Made by a program: the position numbers and the translations under genes. The notes beneath the pieces were generated by a model that was not told where the DNA came from, did no database searches, and was given only the letters and a program-made list of their open reading frames with translations. 64,000 nt of DNA from an uncultured Hyphomicrobiales bacterium (GTDB lineage Bacteria > Pseudomonadota > Alphaproteobacteria > Rhizobiales > Beijerinckiaceae): the NCBI GenBank assembly GCA_903931945.1, contig CAIZEI010000202.1, positions 62,001 to 126,000 of the forward strand, written 5' to 3'. The stretch's first letter is position 1. Each line of letters starts with the position of its first letter. Positions 47,044 to 56,164 of this stretch are shown in pieces.

Positions 47044-48618
47044 ATGAGCGAAGGCTTTAGCGTCAAACCCTTGCACGCGTTGCGCCAGACTCTCCGGATA
47101 GCGCCGGCGCGCAACGTCGCTGAGGGATTTTATAGCGCGATAACGAACGAACGCGTCGTACAACTGGGACACGACAGCACCGAACCTGTGGTTCGAATGG
47201 TGGCGCTCCACGAACACTTCCACGCCATCCTTAACGCGGGGACCACGTTTGGCACCTGCCTCGTGCTGGCGGGAACCCTCGCGGAGGCCGGCGTCGCGGG
47301 CTTCACGGATTTGACAGAACGGCTCATCGACGCGTGCACGTCGGCGCATGAGACGTATGCGACACTTGGATCAGCCTATGCGGTTTCGAAAGGGAGAACC
47401 GATCTTCGTCTGCTCGACGACTTCCCCGACTACCGCGAACTCGCAGAGGGGTTCAAGGCGGCGGTCAACCTCCCCATGCAGTCCTACATCGAAATTGTGT
47501 GCCTCGACGCCTGCGTGAGGGCTGCGATGCAGACCAATCTCGCGGAACACTGGATGGCTTTGCCTTGCGAAGATTGGCTGGCATCCCCGCTGGGCGGAGT
47601 CCAGAGACCGGACGTTCGCTTGAGCCTCTGCCTGCAACCAGATTTGGTCTCGATCCTCATCGATGCCGTCAAGAGCGTGCTTTGCGATGGCGAAGGGCCG
47701 CTCCGCCGGCTCGCGGAGCCAATCGGTCCGTCGGAGGAGGCTTCATTGCTGTCAACGGTATCGACGACGACGCGCGAAAAGATTCTTCAGGCTGGATTCG
47801 ACGCCCTCGCGAAACAACTCGGCGGTAGAGGCGCCCCCACGCTTGGGTTCTATGACAATCGCGCCGTGGCTCGGAAACTCACCGCCAAGGTGCAGGCGTT
47901 CGCCGGCGATCGCCTGAAGCGCAACTTTGTCGTCCCTCAAAATGGTGCCGAAGACTACATCTCGGCACTCGTCGATCTCCGACGGGAGCGCATCGTCCTG
48001 AGGCCCGCACTCGACCCAGCGGTTTTCATACGATATCCTGAGTTGGGCGCCGAGTTCGGTCGCGTGCTCGTGCGGTCGTCGGTCGATCGTCGTTTCATCC
48101 AACTCGTGTCGATGCCGCGCCAGAAGTGCAGGTCGTTGTACAGGCCGACAGGGGGCGGGAACGTCCTGACGCGCTCTGATACTCATTTGACTGCGGTGCG
48201 ACGGCGGCTCGCGCCAGCGCCGATGTATCCTGACGGCCTTATCGTGATGGTCGTGCTTGAGAATCCAACGGAGTTATCATGCCTTGCTGCAGATCTCGGC
48301 AGTCCGAGGGTCCGTGCCGTGGTCTCGGCCACCACCTACGGCGATGATACTTGGCGCGAGCACTGGCTTTCCACAGCTGAGAGCTTCGTGGTGGTCGTGG
48401 ACCGCGATCCGTTCGCCCTGATGCGGTCACTCGCGGAGGCGCGTTGTTTCGATCTCGCGAAGATTACATTCGAGTGGGGGACAACCGACGCTCCAACGCG
48501 CACGGAAATCGTCGTCCTGTCCGACCCAGACGATCCGCGCGAAGCCTTCGTCACTCCGTGCTGTCATTCGGCCTGCAATATTGACCCCCTGAGCCGGGGG
48601 ATCGGCGTCCAAAATTGA
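47044..48618 (+). CDS. Uncharacterised HExxH (HEHFH) protein, locus B, cut by IS21
   Basis: The ATG at 47044 has AGGA upstream; frames extending to 46822 are less likely. HEHFHAILNAGTTFG at residues 56-70 and a late ESFVVVVDRDPFALMRSLAE match the layout of the locus A protein at 12577 (HEYTHWQQQHGTRFG, HFAVVERAQRELERR). I take them as one uncharacterised family of putative metallopeptidases. Host-derived coding ends at codon 506 (48561). The remaining 18 residues are read from the IS21 end, so the original C-terminus was lost or displaced. How much is missing is unknown. Confidence 0.7.
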   Translation: MSEGFSVKPLHALRQTLRIAPARNVAEGFYSAITNERVVQLGHDSTEPVVRMVALHEHFHAILNAGTTFGTCLVLAGTLAEAGVAGFTDLTERLIDACTSAHETYATLGSAYAVSKGRTDLRLLDDFPDYRELAEGFKAAVNLPMQSYIEIVCLDACVRAAMQTNLAEHWMALPCEDWLASPLGGVQRPDVRLSLCLQPDLVSILIDAVKSVLCDGEGPLRRLAEPIGPSEEASLLSTVSTTTREKILQAGFDALAKQLGGRGAPTLGFYDNRAVARKLTAKVQAFAGDRLKRNFVVPQNGAEDYISALVDLRRERIVLRPALDPAVFIRYPELGAEFGRVLVRSSVDRRFIQLVSMPRQKCRSLYRPTGGGNVLTRSDTHLTAVRRRLAPAPMYPDGLIVMVVLENPTELSCLAADLGSPRVRAVVSATTYGDDTWREHWLSTAESFVVVVDRDPFALMRSLAEARCFDLAKITFEWGTTDAPTRTEIVVLSDPDDPREAFVTPCCHSACNIDPLSRGIGVQN

Positions 48619-48675
48619 CCCCCTATAGGTTGGTCTGTTGCGCTGCCTGCTTTGTCATGAAGCAGGTGGTCGGGG

Positions 48676-50175
48676 ATGCTGATCGTGGAGACAATTGCCC
48701 GGATACGGCGTGAGCACTTCATCAAGGGCAAGACCATCAAGGAGATCGCCCGGGACCTGAAGGTGTCGCGGAACACGGTCCGGAAGGTGCTGAGGTCGGG
48801 AGAGACCTCGTTCGAGTACGAGCGTGTTGTCCAGCCGCGACCGAAGCTGGGCAGATGGGCAGCAGAACTCGACCGGCTGCTGGCAGGGAATGCGGCCAAG
48901 TCCGCTCGCGAGCAGCTGACGTTGATCCGGATCTTCGAGGAGCTCCGCGGGCGCGGCTATGACGGCGGTTACGACGCCGTGCGCCGTTACGCCCGACGGT
49001 GGAGCAAGGAGCGCGGGCAATCGACGGCTGCGGCCTACGTCCCGCTGAGCTTTGCGCCGGGAGAAGCCTATCAGTTCGACTGGAGCCATGAAGTCGTCCT
49101 GCTCAATGGCGTAACGGTGATCGTGAAGGCCGCCCATGTCCGGCTCTGTCACAGCCGGATGCTGTTTGTGCGGTGCTATCCGCGCGAGACACAGGAGATG
49201 GTGTTCGACGCCCACGATAGGGCATTCGCTCTGTTCAAGGGCACCTGCGTGCGCGGCATCTACGACAACATGAAGACCGCAGTCGAGACGATCTTCGTCG
49301 GCAAAGGGCGGCTCTACAATCGCCGCTTCATGCAGATGTGCAGCCACTACTTGGTCGATCCCGTTGCCTGCACGCCAGCGTCGGGCTGGGAGAAGGGCCA
49401 GGTCGAGAACCAGGTTGGGCTTGTCCGTGAACGCTTCTTCACGCCGCGGCTGCGGTTCAAAACCCTCGACGAGTTGAACGCGTGGCTGTTGGACAAGTGC
49501 ATCGCCTACGCCAAGGCGCACCGGCATCCAGAACTGGCCGAACAGACGGTCTGGGAGGTGTTCGAAGCCGAGCGACCGAAGCTCGTTCCCTATGCCGGCC
49601 GGTTCGACGGATTCCACGCGGTGCCGGCATCGGTCTCGAAGACCTGTCTGGTGCGGTTCGACAACAATAAATACTCGGTTACGGCCAGCGCTGTCGGGCG
49701 ACCTGTCGAGGTTCACGCGTACGCCGACCGCATTGTGATCCGCCAGGACGGGCGCATCGTTGCCGAGCATGCTCGCTCGTTCGGCCGCGGCGATACTGTC
49801 TACGATCCCTGGCATTACGTGCCGGTGCTGGCTCGCAAACCCGGTGCCTTGCGCAACGGCGCTCCCTTCAAGGACTGGGTGCTGCCGGCCGCGATCGAAC
49901 GTGTACGGCGCAAGCTCGCCAGCGCCGACGATGGCAATCGTCAGATGGTCGACATCCTCAACGCGGTTCTGACCGACGGCTTGCCGGCCGTCGAAGCAGC
50001 CTGCGCCGAGGCGATCTCTCACGGCGTTCATTCCGCCGATGTCGTGCTCAACATCCTGGCCCGCCAGCGTGATCCTGCGCCGCCGGCCAACATCCTCACC
50101 CCGGCTGCGCTGACATTGCGCCATGCCCCGATCGCCGACTGTGCCCGTTACGACAACCTCAGGAGAACCATCTGA
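48676..50175 (+). CDS. istA: IS21 transposase IstA
   Basis: A 499-residue DDE transposase. The N-terminal helix-turn-helix contains [19 protein letters not shown]. The catalytic residues lie in [18 protein letters not shown] and [16 protein letters not shown], and a C-terminal beta-rich domain contains [19 protein letters not shown]. Its stop shares one base with the istB start. Confidence 0.95.
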   Translation: MLIVETIARIRREHFIKGKTIKEIARDLKVSRNTVRKVLRSGETSFEYERVVQPRPKLGRWAAELDRLLAGNAAKSAREQLTLIRIFEELRGRGYDGGYDAVRRYARRWSKERGQSTAAAYVPLSFAPGEAYQFDWSHEVVLLNGVTVIVKAAHVRLCHSRMLFVRCYPRETQEMVFDAHDRAFALFKGTCVRGIYDNMKTAVETIFVGKGRLYNRRFMQMCSHYLVDPVACTPASGWEKGQVENQVGLVRERFFTPRLRFKTLDELNAWLLDKCIAYAKAHRHPELAEQTVWEVFEAERPKLVPYAGRFDGFHAVPASVSKTCLVRFDNNKYSVTASAVGRPVEVHAYADRIVIRQDGRIVAEHARSFGRGDTVYDPWHYVPVLARKPGALRNGAPFKDWVLPAAIERVRRKLASADDGNRQMVDILNAVLTDGLPAVEAACAEAISHGVHSADVVLNILARQRDPAPPANILTPAALTLRHAPIADCARYDNLRRTI

Positions 50176-51038
50176 TGGAACGTACTCAACTGTTCGACCT
50201 CATGGGTGAGCTCAAGCTCTACGGCATGAAGTCCGCCTTCGACGAGATCATGGCGACCGCCATCAAGCGCCAGCACGAACCCCAACGCATTGTTGGCGAT
50301 TTGCTCAACGCCGAGATCAACGAGAAGCAGGCCCGCTCGATCAAGTACCAGCTCACCATCGCCAAACTGCCGCTTGCCAAGGATCTTGAGGATTTCCAGT
50401 TCGAAGGCACACCTATCAACCAGACGCTGGTCAATGATCTCGCCGGCGGCGGCTTCATCGCCCAGCAACGTAACGCCGTCCTGGTCGGCGGTACCGGCAC
50501 CGGCAAAACCCATCTGGCCATCGCCATCGCCCGCAGCTGCATTCGATCAGGCGCTCGTGGTCGGTTCTACAACGTGGTCGACCTCGTCAACCGCCTGGAG
50601 ATCGAGACCCGCAACGGACGACAGGGCCGCATTGCCGAGCATCTGACCCGGATGGACTTCATCGTCCTCGACGAACTCGGCTACCTGCCGTTCGCTCAAT
50701 CCGGCGGCCAGTTGCTGTTCCATCTCGTCAGCCGGCTCTATGAGCGCACCTCGATCGTCGTCACCACCAACCTCGCGTTCGGCGAATGGCCCAGCGTGTT
50801 CGGCGACGCCAAGATGACGACCGCGCTGCTCGACCGCCTGACCCACCACTGCGACATCGTCGAGACCGGCAACGACAGCTGGCGCTTCAAAAGCCGCGAC
50901 GACGATCACGCAGCCCGCGCTCGCACCGTCTCCGCAACCCCGACCAGCTCCGACGGCGCGAGCGCTACCGCCAAAACCCGGCGCCCAAAGGGGTCAAAAT
51001 TGGACGCCGATGAGGGGTCAAATTTGAACGCCGATTGA
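50175..51038 (+). CDS. istB: IS21 helper ATPase IstB
   Basis: A 287-residue DnaC-like AAA ATPase with Walker [13 protein letters not shown] and Walker [15 protein letters not shown], and the IstB-type segment [27 protein letters not shown]. It helps IstA to capture target DNA. The last codons run into the right terminal repeat. Confidence 0.95.
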   Translation: MERTQLFDLMGELKLYGMKSAFDEIMATAIKRQHEPQRIVGDLLNAEINEKQARSIKYQLTIAKLPLAKDLEDFQFEGTPINQTLVNDLAGGGFIAQQRNAVLVGGTGTGKTHLAIAIARSCIRSGARGRFYNVVDLVNRLEIETRNGRQGRIAEHLTRMDFIVLDELGYLPFAQSGGQLLFHLVSRLYERTSIVVTTNLAFGEWPSVFGDAKMTTALLDRLTHHCDIVETGNDSWRFKSRDDDHAARARTVSATPTSSDGASATAKTRRPKGSKLDADEGSNLNAD

Positions 51039-51040
51039 CA

Positions 51041-51276
51041 GCCTAACGTTGGCGTGGTGGGCCAGCGTCGCGCTCGCAGGCGGGGTGGCCCTATATCTGA
51101 CCATGCACATGTTGGCGGCGCCAATCCCGGCCACAGTGTCGAGTGGGTTGGGGATCGCGTCGGGCTTGGCGTGGGCCGCTTCCGAGGTCAACGCGCCGCA
51201 CAGGAGGGCCGCGATCAGGCTGGGTGTCGCGGCGGCCATCCTTGCGATCCTCGCCGCAATCTGCCTCCTGCCCTGA
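51041..51276 (+). pseudogene. 3' fragment encoding two membrane helices, beside IS21
   Basis: Directly after the IS21 end an open frame continues without a convincing start codon and ends at 51276. It encodes LTLAWWASVALAGGVALYL, a short linker, and a second hydrophobic segment (GVAAAILAILAAICLLP). It must be the end of a gene whose 5' part is missing. It may be the C-terminus of the 47044 gene, or of a separate gene lost in an IS-linked deletion. Confidence 0.55.
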
Positions 51277-51302
51277 GGTTGCGCCCGGCCGCCAGCACCT
51301 TC

Positions 51303-52460
51303 TCAATCTGCGTCATCGCCCGGCAGGGGATCGACCCCGCCTTGGTGAGGATGGCCGAGCGGCAGAGCGGCGAAGGGAACGAGCTCGTTCTGAAGCGAGT
51401 CGAAGTCGTCAATGCAGGCGATGCGCTCGACGTCGGCCGCCGAGAGGGACTCCTCGGACAGCATCATACCGAACTGGGCGAAATCGGGATGTTGGCGGCT
51501 GAGTTCGTCGAAGACACGTAGCGCGATACCCGAACCGCGTCGCCACTCGTCGCGCAGCGCGGGGTCAGACAGCTCGCCAATGCGGGACAAGAAAATGGAA
51601 AGTCGCGCGGCCGCGCTTGGGTGATCGATCCCGGCGGGAGCGCCGCGCTCCTCTGCGGCCCCGAAAAAAGCAGGGAGCATAATGACCGAAGCGATCATCG
51701 ACGCCGCCCGCCAGCGATCACCTAATCGCTTGCGCAGGTCGGAGCCAGCCGCGTCATGGTTCGATGTAGCCATCTTCAAGACCGACCCGAATGCGGCCCA
51801 GTCTGCATGGAATTCCAGCGCCCGCAGCATCCTTGACACGTCGCCGTCGGTTACCGTCGTCCCGTTCCGGGGTGCCTCCGTCAGGCTCCCTATTCCGAAA
51901 TGGGACTGTAAGAAGCGGGTATGGCCCAAGGTAGCGTGGAAAAGCTCGTGACGCCAGACGAGGACCTGACTATCGAGCCAGAGCACATTGAGAAGACGCC
52001 TGCGAAGCGGACCGAAGGCATGCGCCTGACGGAAGAAGCGTGCGGCGTCCTCCTTCGGATGCGCGAAGTCGGCGTGCTTGAACCTGAAGCCGGCGCCGTC
52101 TGCCCCGATGAGCGCCAGGGGCGGATCATCTGGATCGCCGATGGGGAAGACGGCGGCCATACGGACCGCCAGCTCGGCCAGAACGTAAACAAGGGAAGTG
52201 GAGATACCTGTCCAATGCTCGCCATCGCGGTAGGCCGCAAAGGCGTTCGGTTCGTAGCTGTGGTAAACGACGCAGTCGAAGTTAAAGCCCATGGACGTTG
52301 CGAATTGCGGCGGCCAATACGTCGCCGCGATTCGTCGAGCCATGTTGGCTTCCACCCGTAACGGATTGTCGCTAGCGACTAGGTCGAACGCCTTGCCGTA
52401 TTCTGAGAAATGACGGTCGAAAATAGCGGCAGTCTGAGCTGGCGTCCGAATGTTCCACAT
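51303..52460 (-). CDS. M48-like zinc metallopeptidase 3, locus B
   Basis: I use the ATG at 52460 (385 residues) with AAAGG upstream; a TTG at 52505 would add 15 residues. The ordered motifs PNAFAAYRDG (71-80), HELFH (171-175), EFHAD (216-220) and HPSAAAR (280-286) match those of the two locus A metallopeptidases and the M48 pattern. The segment before PNAF is soluble and unrecognised. The gene is convergent with the IS21-damaged gene pair. Activity is inferred from the motifs. Confidence 0.78.
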   Translation of the reverse strand: MWNIRTPAQTAAIFDRHFSEYGKAFDLVASDNPLRVEANMARRIAATYWPPQFATSMGFNFDCVVYHSYEPNAFAAYRDGEHWTGISTSLVYVLAELAVRMAAVFPIGDPDDPPLALIGADGAGFRFKHADFAHPKEDAARFFRQAHAFGPLRRRLLNVLWLDSQVLVWRHELFHATLGHTRFLQSHFGIGSLTEAPRNGTTVTDGDVSRMLRALEFHADWAAFGSVLKMATSNHDAAGSDLRKRLGDRWRAASMIASVIMLPAFFGAAEERGAPAGIDHPSAAARLSIFLSRIGELSDPALRDEWRRGSGIALRVFDELSRQHPDFAQFGMMLSEESLSAADVERIACIDDFDSLQNELVPFAALPLGHPHQGGVDPLPGDDAD

Positions 52461-53134
52461 CTTTTTTGCCTTTGTTGCCGGTATGCTGAAGTCTGATGGA
52501 ATCAAGGCAGTTTTCTAAAGCCGTTCGGCAAAAACGCGAACGGTTCATCATCGCGTCTTGGTACATTACAATGTGGCCAGACTTTATGGTTGCAATGTTT
52601 CCACCGAATCTTCTTCTGCTCAAGCGTCGGGTGTCACGAGCGCTCTCTTGATGTGCCTTCGACATTTCGACGGGGACCGGCTGTGACTGCGCGCGGGTGT
52701 TCCAGCGCGTTAGGGTCGGGACGCTGCCGATCGACCGGGCAGGCTCGTTGAAAGCGCGCCGCAAGCATCCGCATGTCCGGTCAACGGCGGCGAGATCGTC
52801 AATTGGGAGGCCACTGACGACCTCGGCCTTGCGTGCGGTGGAAGCGCTCATGGCCGCCGATAGCCTGCATGTGGTACTGGCCGCGCAAGGGCGATACGCG
52901 AGCCCCGATTGATCAGACCGTCCCCGAGCGGCGTGAACGGCGAGCCTGCCCGTCGGCTCAGATCGAATCTGCGCGCTGAATCTGGATTCGGGTCTCAAAC
53001 CCGTTGTTCTCGTTATGCCTTGTGATACGCTTGCGCTTTCCGTCTTCTCGGGGGCTTGGCCGCCGTAACTTGATGGGCCTTGCGAGTAGTTCGCGAAGTG
53101 ATCTTTTATTCGCCGCGTCTGGCTGAGGCTCTAA
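52461..53134. other. Non-coding stretch between loci B and C
   Basis: About 670 bases. Frames here lack ribosome-binding sites and have shadow-like composition. It should contain the promoters of the leftward metallopeptidase and the rightward locus C operon. No RNA or repeat was recognised. Confidence 0.45.
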
Positions 53135-55039
53135 GTGACAGATCGATATCTCAAAGAGTTAGCCAGCCTTCCAAAGGTCTATGAGGCGGCCAGTCAGCTT
53201 GATACTGGTCCATTTAAGGCCGCGATTGAGAGCGTAGCCGCACGCTCAGCGATCATGCTTGGCTCAGGAGGATCGTTTTCGGTTGCCACCTTCGCGGCGT
53301 ACATCCATCAGTTGAGAACCGGCCGATTGGCTTTAGCTTCCACGCCGCTCGACTATATGACGCTACCGCTCCGCGACGCGGCTGTGATGTGTTTCACGGC
53401 TAGCGGACGCAACAAGGACATATGCGCTGCGTTTGATGAAGCTGCCCAGCGCGAGGCAAGGCCGTTGGTCGGGCTTGTAATGCGTGAGTATTCGCCGCTT
53501 CACGAGCTGGCAGAGCGCTATAGGTATAGCCGCGTTGTTTCCGCTTCATCGGAGCTGTTTGAAGACGGATTTCTTGCTGTCGCATCACTGCTCGGCTCGG
53601 CCATGTTCTTACTCAGAGCGTATCGCGAGCTGATCGGCGATACCACGCCGCTTGCCGCGACCTTTGAGGAGTTTGTGCAAAGCCGCGTCAGCATTTCGCT
53701 CGACGAGCTTGTTGCGCATACACTCCCGGCGGTCCGTCCCGAGACAACGAGCATTCTTTATTCGTCATCCTTAAGGCCAGCCGCGACAGATATTGAGTCG
53801 CGCTTCGTCGAGGCGGCACTCGGAAACGTCCACGCAACTGATCTTCGCAATTTCGGGCATGGACGCCATCATTGGTTTGCCAAGCGGCCTCAGCAGACGG
53901 GAATCCTAGCGTTGATAGGCGATGACCAAGAAGCCCTTGCAGCGCGGACGCTTGAGCTTATCCCACGTGACGTTCCTCAAGTTCGGATTGATTTCACTGG
54001 CCCCAAGGACGAGCAATCGCTTGCTGGGCTTATTGTCAGTCTTCACCTGGCAGCCGCCGCCGGACACGTGCGAAAGATTGATCCAGGTAAACCAGGTGTG
54101 CCAGAGTTTGGGCGCAAGCTCTATCACCTCGCCCCCGCGCGGCGGCGTAAGGCGCGGCAAACCGATGTGACAGACGTCGCGGTTTGGCGAAAGGAGATCG
54201 CGGGAGGTCTGAAGTCGCCTGCGCAAATTGATGTGTTGCGCGCGTTTTGCAAACGGGGGGTCCAGAAAATCAACCAAACCCGTTTTGCAGGTTTGGTATT
54301 CGACTATGACGGAACTCTTTGCGAACCCGATGGGCGATTCCAGCCCCTTGGCAAGGACGTTGCGAGGGCGCTGAATAAGCTGCTCGCGCGGGGTGCCATC
54401 ATTGGGATTGCGACTGGGCGCGGCGGTTCGGCAGCAGATCGCATCCAGGAGGCGATCGAAAAGCGGTATTGGTCGAACGTCCTGATCGGCTTTTACAATG
54501 GAGCGATCATACGTAGCTTGGTCGATGGGCCGCCTACGGCGGGCAAGCCCACGGCGGATGTGCTGCGCGTTCAAGAACGGCTTCGCGCGTCTCAGTATTT
54601 TTCTGCTTGTTCCTTCCGATCCAATAATTGTCAGATTGCCATATCGCTCCCCAGCCTCGAAGAAGCTTCTACTTCAGTTCACATCGCCCAGTCGATTGTC
54701 AAAGACACGGGCGTCGAGGCCTCCATAGCCTGCTCACGTCACTCCGTTGATATCATTTTCAACGGCGGCGGGAAAAGGGCTGTGGTTGAAGCGATACGTA
54801 AACACACACAATCGGATGACGGGGCACCGGTACTTCGGTTCGGAGACAAAGGTCGATGGCCGGGCAACGATAGCGAACTCCTTGACGATGCGTTTGGGCT
54901 AAGCGTCGACGAAGTGAGTGCCAGCATCGAATCTTGCTGGGGATTATCGCCGCGGGGCATATTGGGAGTACAGGCAACACTTTATTATCTGGATAGAACC
55001 GATTGGCAGTCTGGGACTGGCAATATTCGTTTGGAGTAG
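53135..55039 (+). CDS. SIS domain-HAD phosphatase fusion, locus C
   Basis: A 634-residue protein from a GTG start. The N-terminal half is a SIS-type phosphosugar-binding domain: IMLGSGGSFSVATFAAY (40-56), CFTASGRNKDI (86-96) and SSELFEDGFLA. The C-terminal half is a HAD phosphatase: VFDYDGTLCEPDG (388-400, nucleophile Asp390 and acid Asp392), GIATGRGGSAADR and FGDKGRWPGNDSELLDDA as the final acidic motif. SIS domains bind or isomerise sugar phosphates and HAD enzymes remove phosphates, so a phosphorylated sugar or nucleotide is the likely substrate. It is first in a five-gene operon ending at 60286. Confidence 0.82.
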   Translation: MTDRYLKELASLPKVYEAASQLDTGPFKAAIESVAARSAIMLGSGGSFSVATFAAYIHQLRTGRLALASTPLDYMTLPLRDAAVMCFTASGRNKDICAAFDEAAQREARPLVGLVMREYSPLHELAERYRYSRVVSASSELFEDGFLAVASLLGSAMFLLRAYRELIGDTTPLAATFEEFVQSRVSISLDELVAHTLPAVRPETTSILYSSSLRPAATDIESRFVEAALGNVHATDLRNFGHGRHHWFAKRPQQTGILALIGDDQEALAARTLELIPRDVPQVRIDFTGPKDEQSLAGLIVSLHLAAAAGHVRKIDPGKPGVPEFGRKLYHLAPARRRKARQTDVTDVAVWRKEIAGGLKSPAQIDVLRAFCKRGVQKINQTRFAGLVFDYDGTLCEPDGRFQPLGKDVARALNKLLARGAIIGIATGRGGSAADRIQEAIEKRYWSNVLIGFYNGAIIRSLVDGPPTAGKPTADVLRVQERLRASQYFSACSFRSNNCQIAISLPSLEEASTSVHIAQSIVKDTGVEASIACSRHSVDIIFNGGGKRAVVEAIRKHTQSDDGAPVLRFGDKGRWPGNDSELLDDAFGLSVDEVSASIESCWGLSPRGILGVQATLYYLDRTDWQSGTGNIRLE

Positions 55040-55048
55040 GATCGAGGA

Positions 55049-56164
55049 ATGAGGGATGAGCTCGCAGAAGCTCTTCTGGCCAAGGTCATGGATTGGTCGG
55101 ATGAAGAAAAGGCTCGGGAGCGCCCGATCCTCCAAGATTTTGCGCGCTATAAATATGACGAATATCAGCAATATGCGCCCGGTCGCCGCTTTATCGAAAG
55201 TCTCGCGCTTTGGCTGCGGCAATTCGCGACACTGGAGGAGCGGCGCACCGCTTACGAGTTTTTCCGCTCGCGCCTTGTTTTCATCTCCACTGCGGAAATG
55301 CGCCATCTTGTTGAACTCGCCTTTCCCGTGGTCATCAGACCGGGTCTGATCGCCAAGGCTGCGGAGGCCCTGGCGGTCGATCCACAACGCTGCAAGCATA
55401 TCGCGTCCAGCGCGGCATATTCTCAAGTGCTAAGACAAACACTTTTTCTCGGCCTAAGCGATGGCGCGCGCAGCGACGTCTTTCGTCGATCCCACCCCTA
55501 CGTCAGCAACGAGCAACTCTGGCACGCCTACGACATTTCGGACGAGAAAGCGGTTTCCATGGGCGCGAAACTGAAAAAAGCGCTGACAGCGCAGTTTGCC
55601 CGTGAACCTAGTGACGACGAGTGCAAATTCCAGACGATTTGCCTTCTAGATGATTTCACCGCCAGCGGAACTTCATACATTCGGCTTTTGGACAGCAAGT
55701 GGGACGGCAAAATTCCGAAGATTCTGCAAAAATTATGTGAAGAGGATGGCGCCCTCGGCAAGATCGTCGCCAAAAGCAACCTTGACGTGTTGGTTTGCAT
55801 TTATGTTGCAGCCGATCAAGCAGTGCGCCATATCGAGGCGGAGCTAAAGAAATACATTTTTCCGAAAGGCAAGGTTCGTCTGGAAGTGGTTCACGCCTTT
55901 CCACCCGATACTCGGCTCGATGACCAGAGGGACGCGAAGATTATTGATCTCGCCAACGATGATCGGTACTTCGATAAAGAGGCCGATGACGAGCACGCCG
56001 AGGTCGGTGGTACATCTAAGCGTTTCGGCTATGCGGAATGCCGCCTACCAGTCATCCTCACGCACAATTCCCCGAACAATTCCATTTATATTCTATGGGG
56101 CGAGTACGATCAGACGTTCACTGGCTTGTTCCCTCGCGTGAGCCGCCACAAGCGAGGCGGATAA
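55049..56164 (+). CDS. Phosphoribosyltransferase-like protein, locus C
   Basis: A 371-residue protein. CLLDDFTASGTSYIRLL (198-214) is the PRPP-binding loop pattern of type I phosphoribosyltransferases (hydrophobic strand, D-D, then T.SG.T). The helical N-terminal 120 residues are unusual and may recognise the base. Before the loop, SDGARSDVFRRSH and SNEQLWHAY could take part in binding. Standard phosphoribosyltransferases are about half this size. It starts 9 bases after the SIS-HAD gene and ends just before the next ATG. Whether it transfers ribose phosphate is inferred. Confidence 0.75.
   Translation: MRDELAEALLAKVMDWSDEEKARERPILQDFARYKYDEYQQYAPGRRFIESLALWLRQFATLEERRTAYEFFRSRLVFISTAEMRHLVELAFPVVIRPGLIAKAAEALAVDPQRCKHIASSAAYSQVLRQTLFLGLSDGARSDVFRRSHPYVSNEQLWHAYDISDEKAVSMGAKLKKALTAQFAREPSDDECKFQTICLLDDFTASGTSYIRLLDSKWDGKIPKILQKLCEEDGALGKIVAKSNLDVLVCIYVAADQAVRHIEAELKKYIFPKGKVRLEVVHAFPPDTRLDDQRDAKIIDLANDDRYFDKEADDEHAEVGGTSKRFGYAECRLPVILTHNSPNNSIYILWGEYDQTFTGLFPRVSRHKRGG

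Larger units (their letters stand above)
48562..51040 (+). mobile_element. IS21-family insertion sequence (2479 bp)
   Basis: The ends are inverted repeats: TGTCATTCGGCCTGCAATATTGACCCC from 48562, and on the other strand TGTCAATCGGCGTTCAAATTTGACCCC from 51040. Inner repeats follow that include CGGCGTCCAA.ATTGACCCC, as IS21 elements have multiple terminal transposase-binding sites. It carries istA and istB. The outside flanks, CCGTGC on the left and GCCTAAC on the right, show no 4-8 bp target duplication. Confidence 0.9.

Noticed and set aside
52697..52912. A 71-residue frame between loci B and C
   Set aside because: No ribosome-binding site, arginine- and alanine-rich shadow-type composition, and several competing frames in the same stretch.
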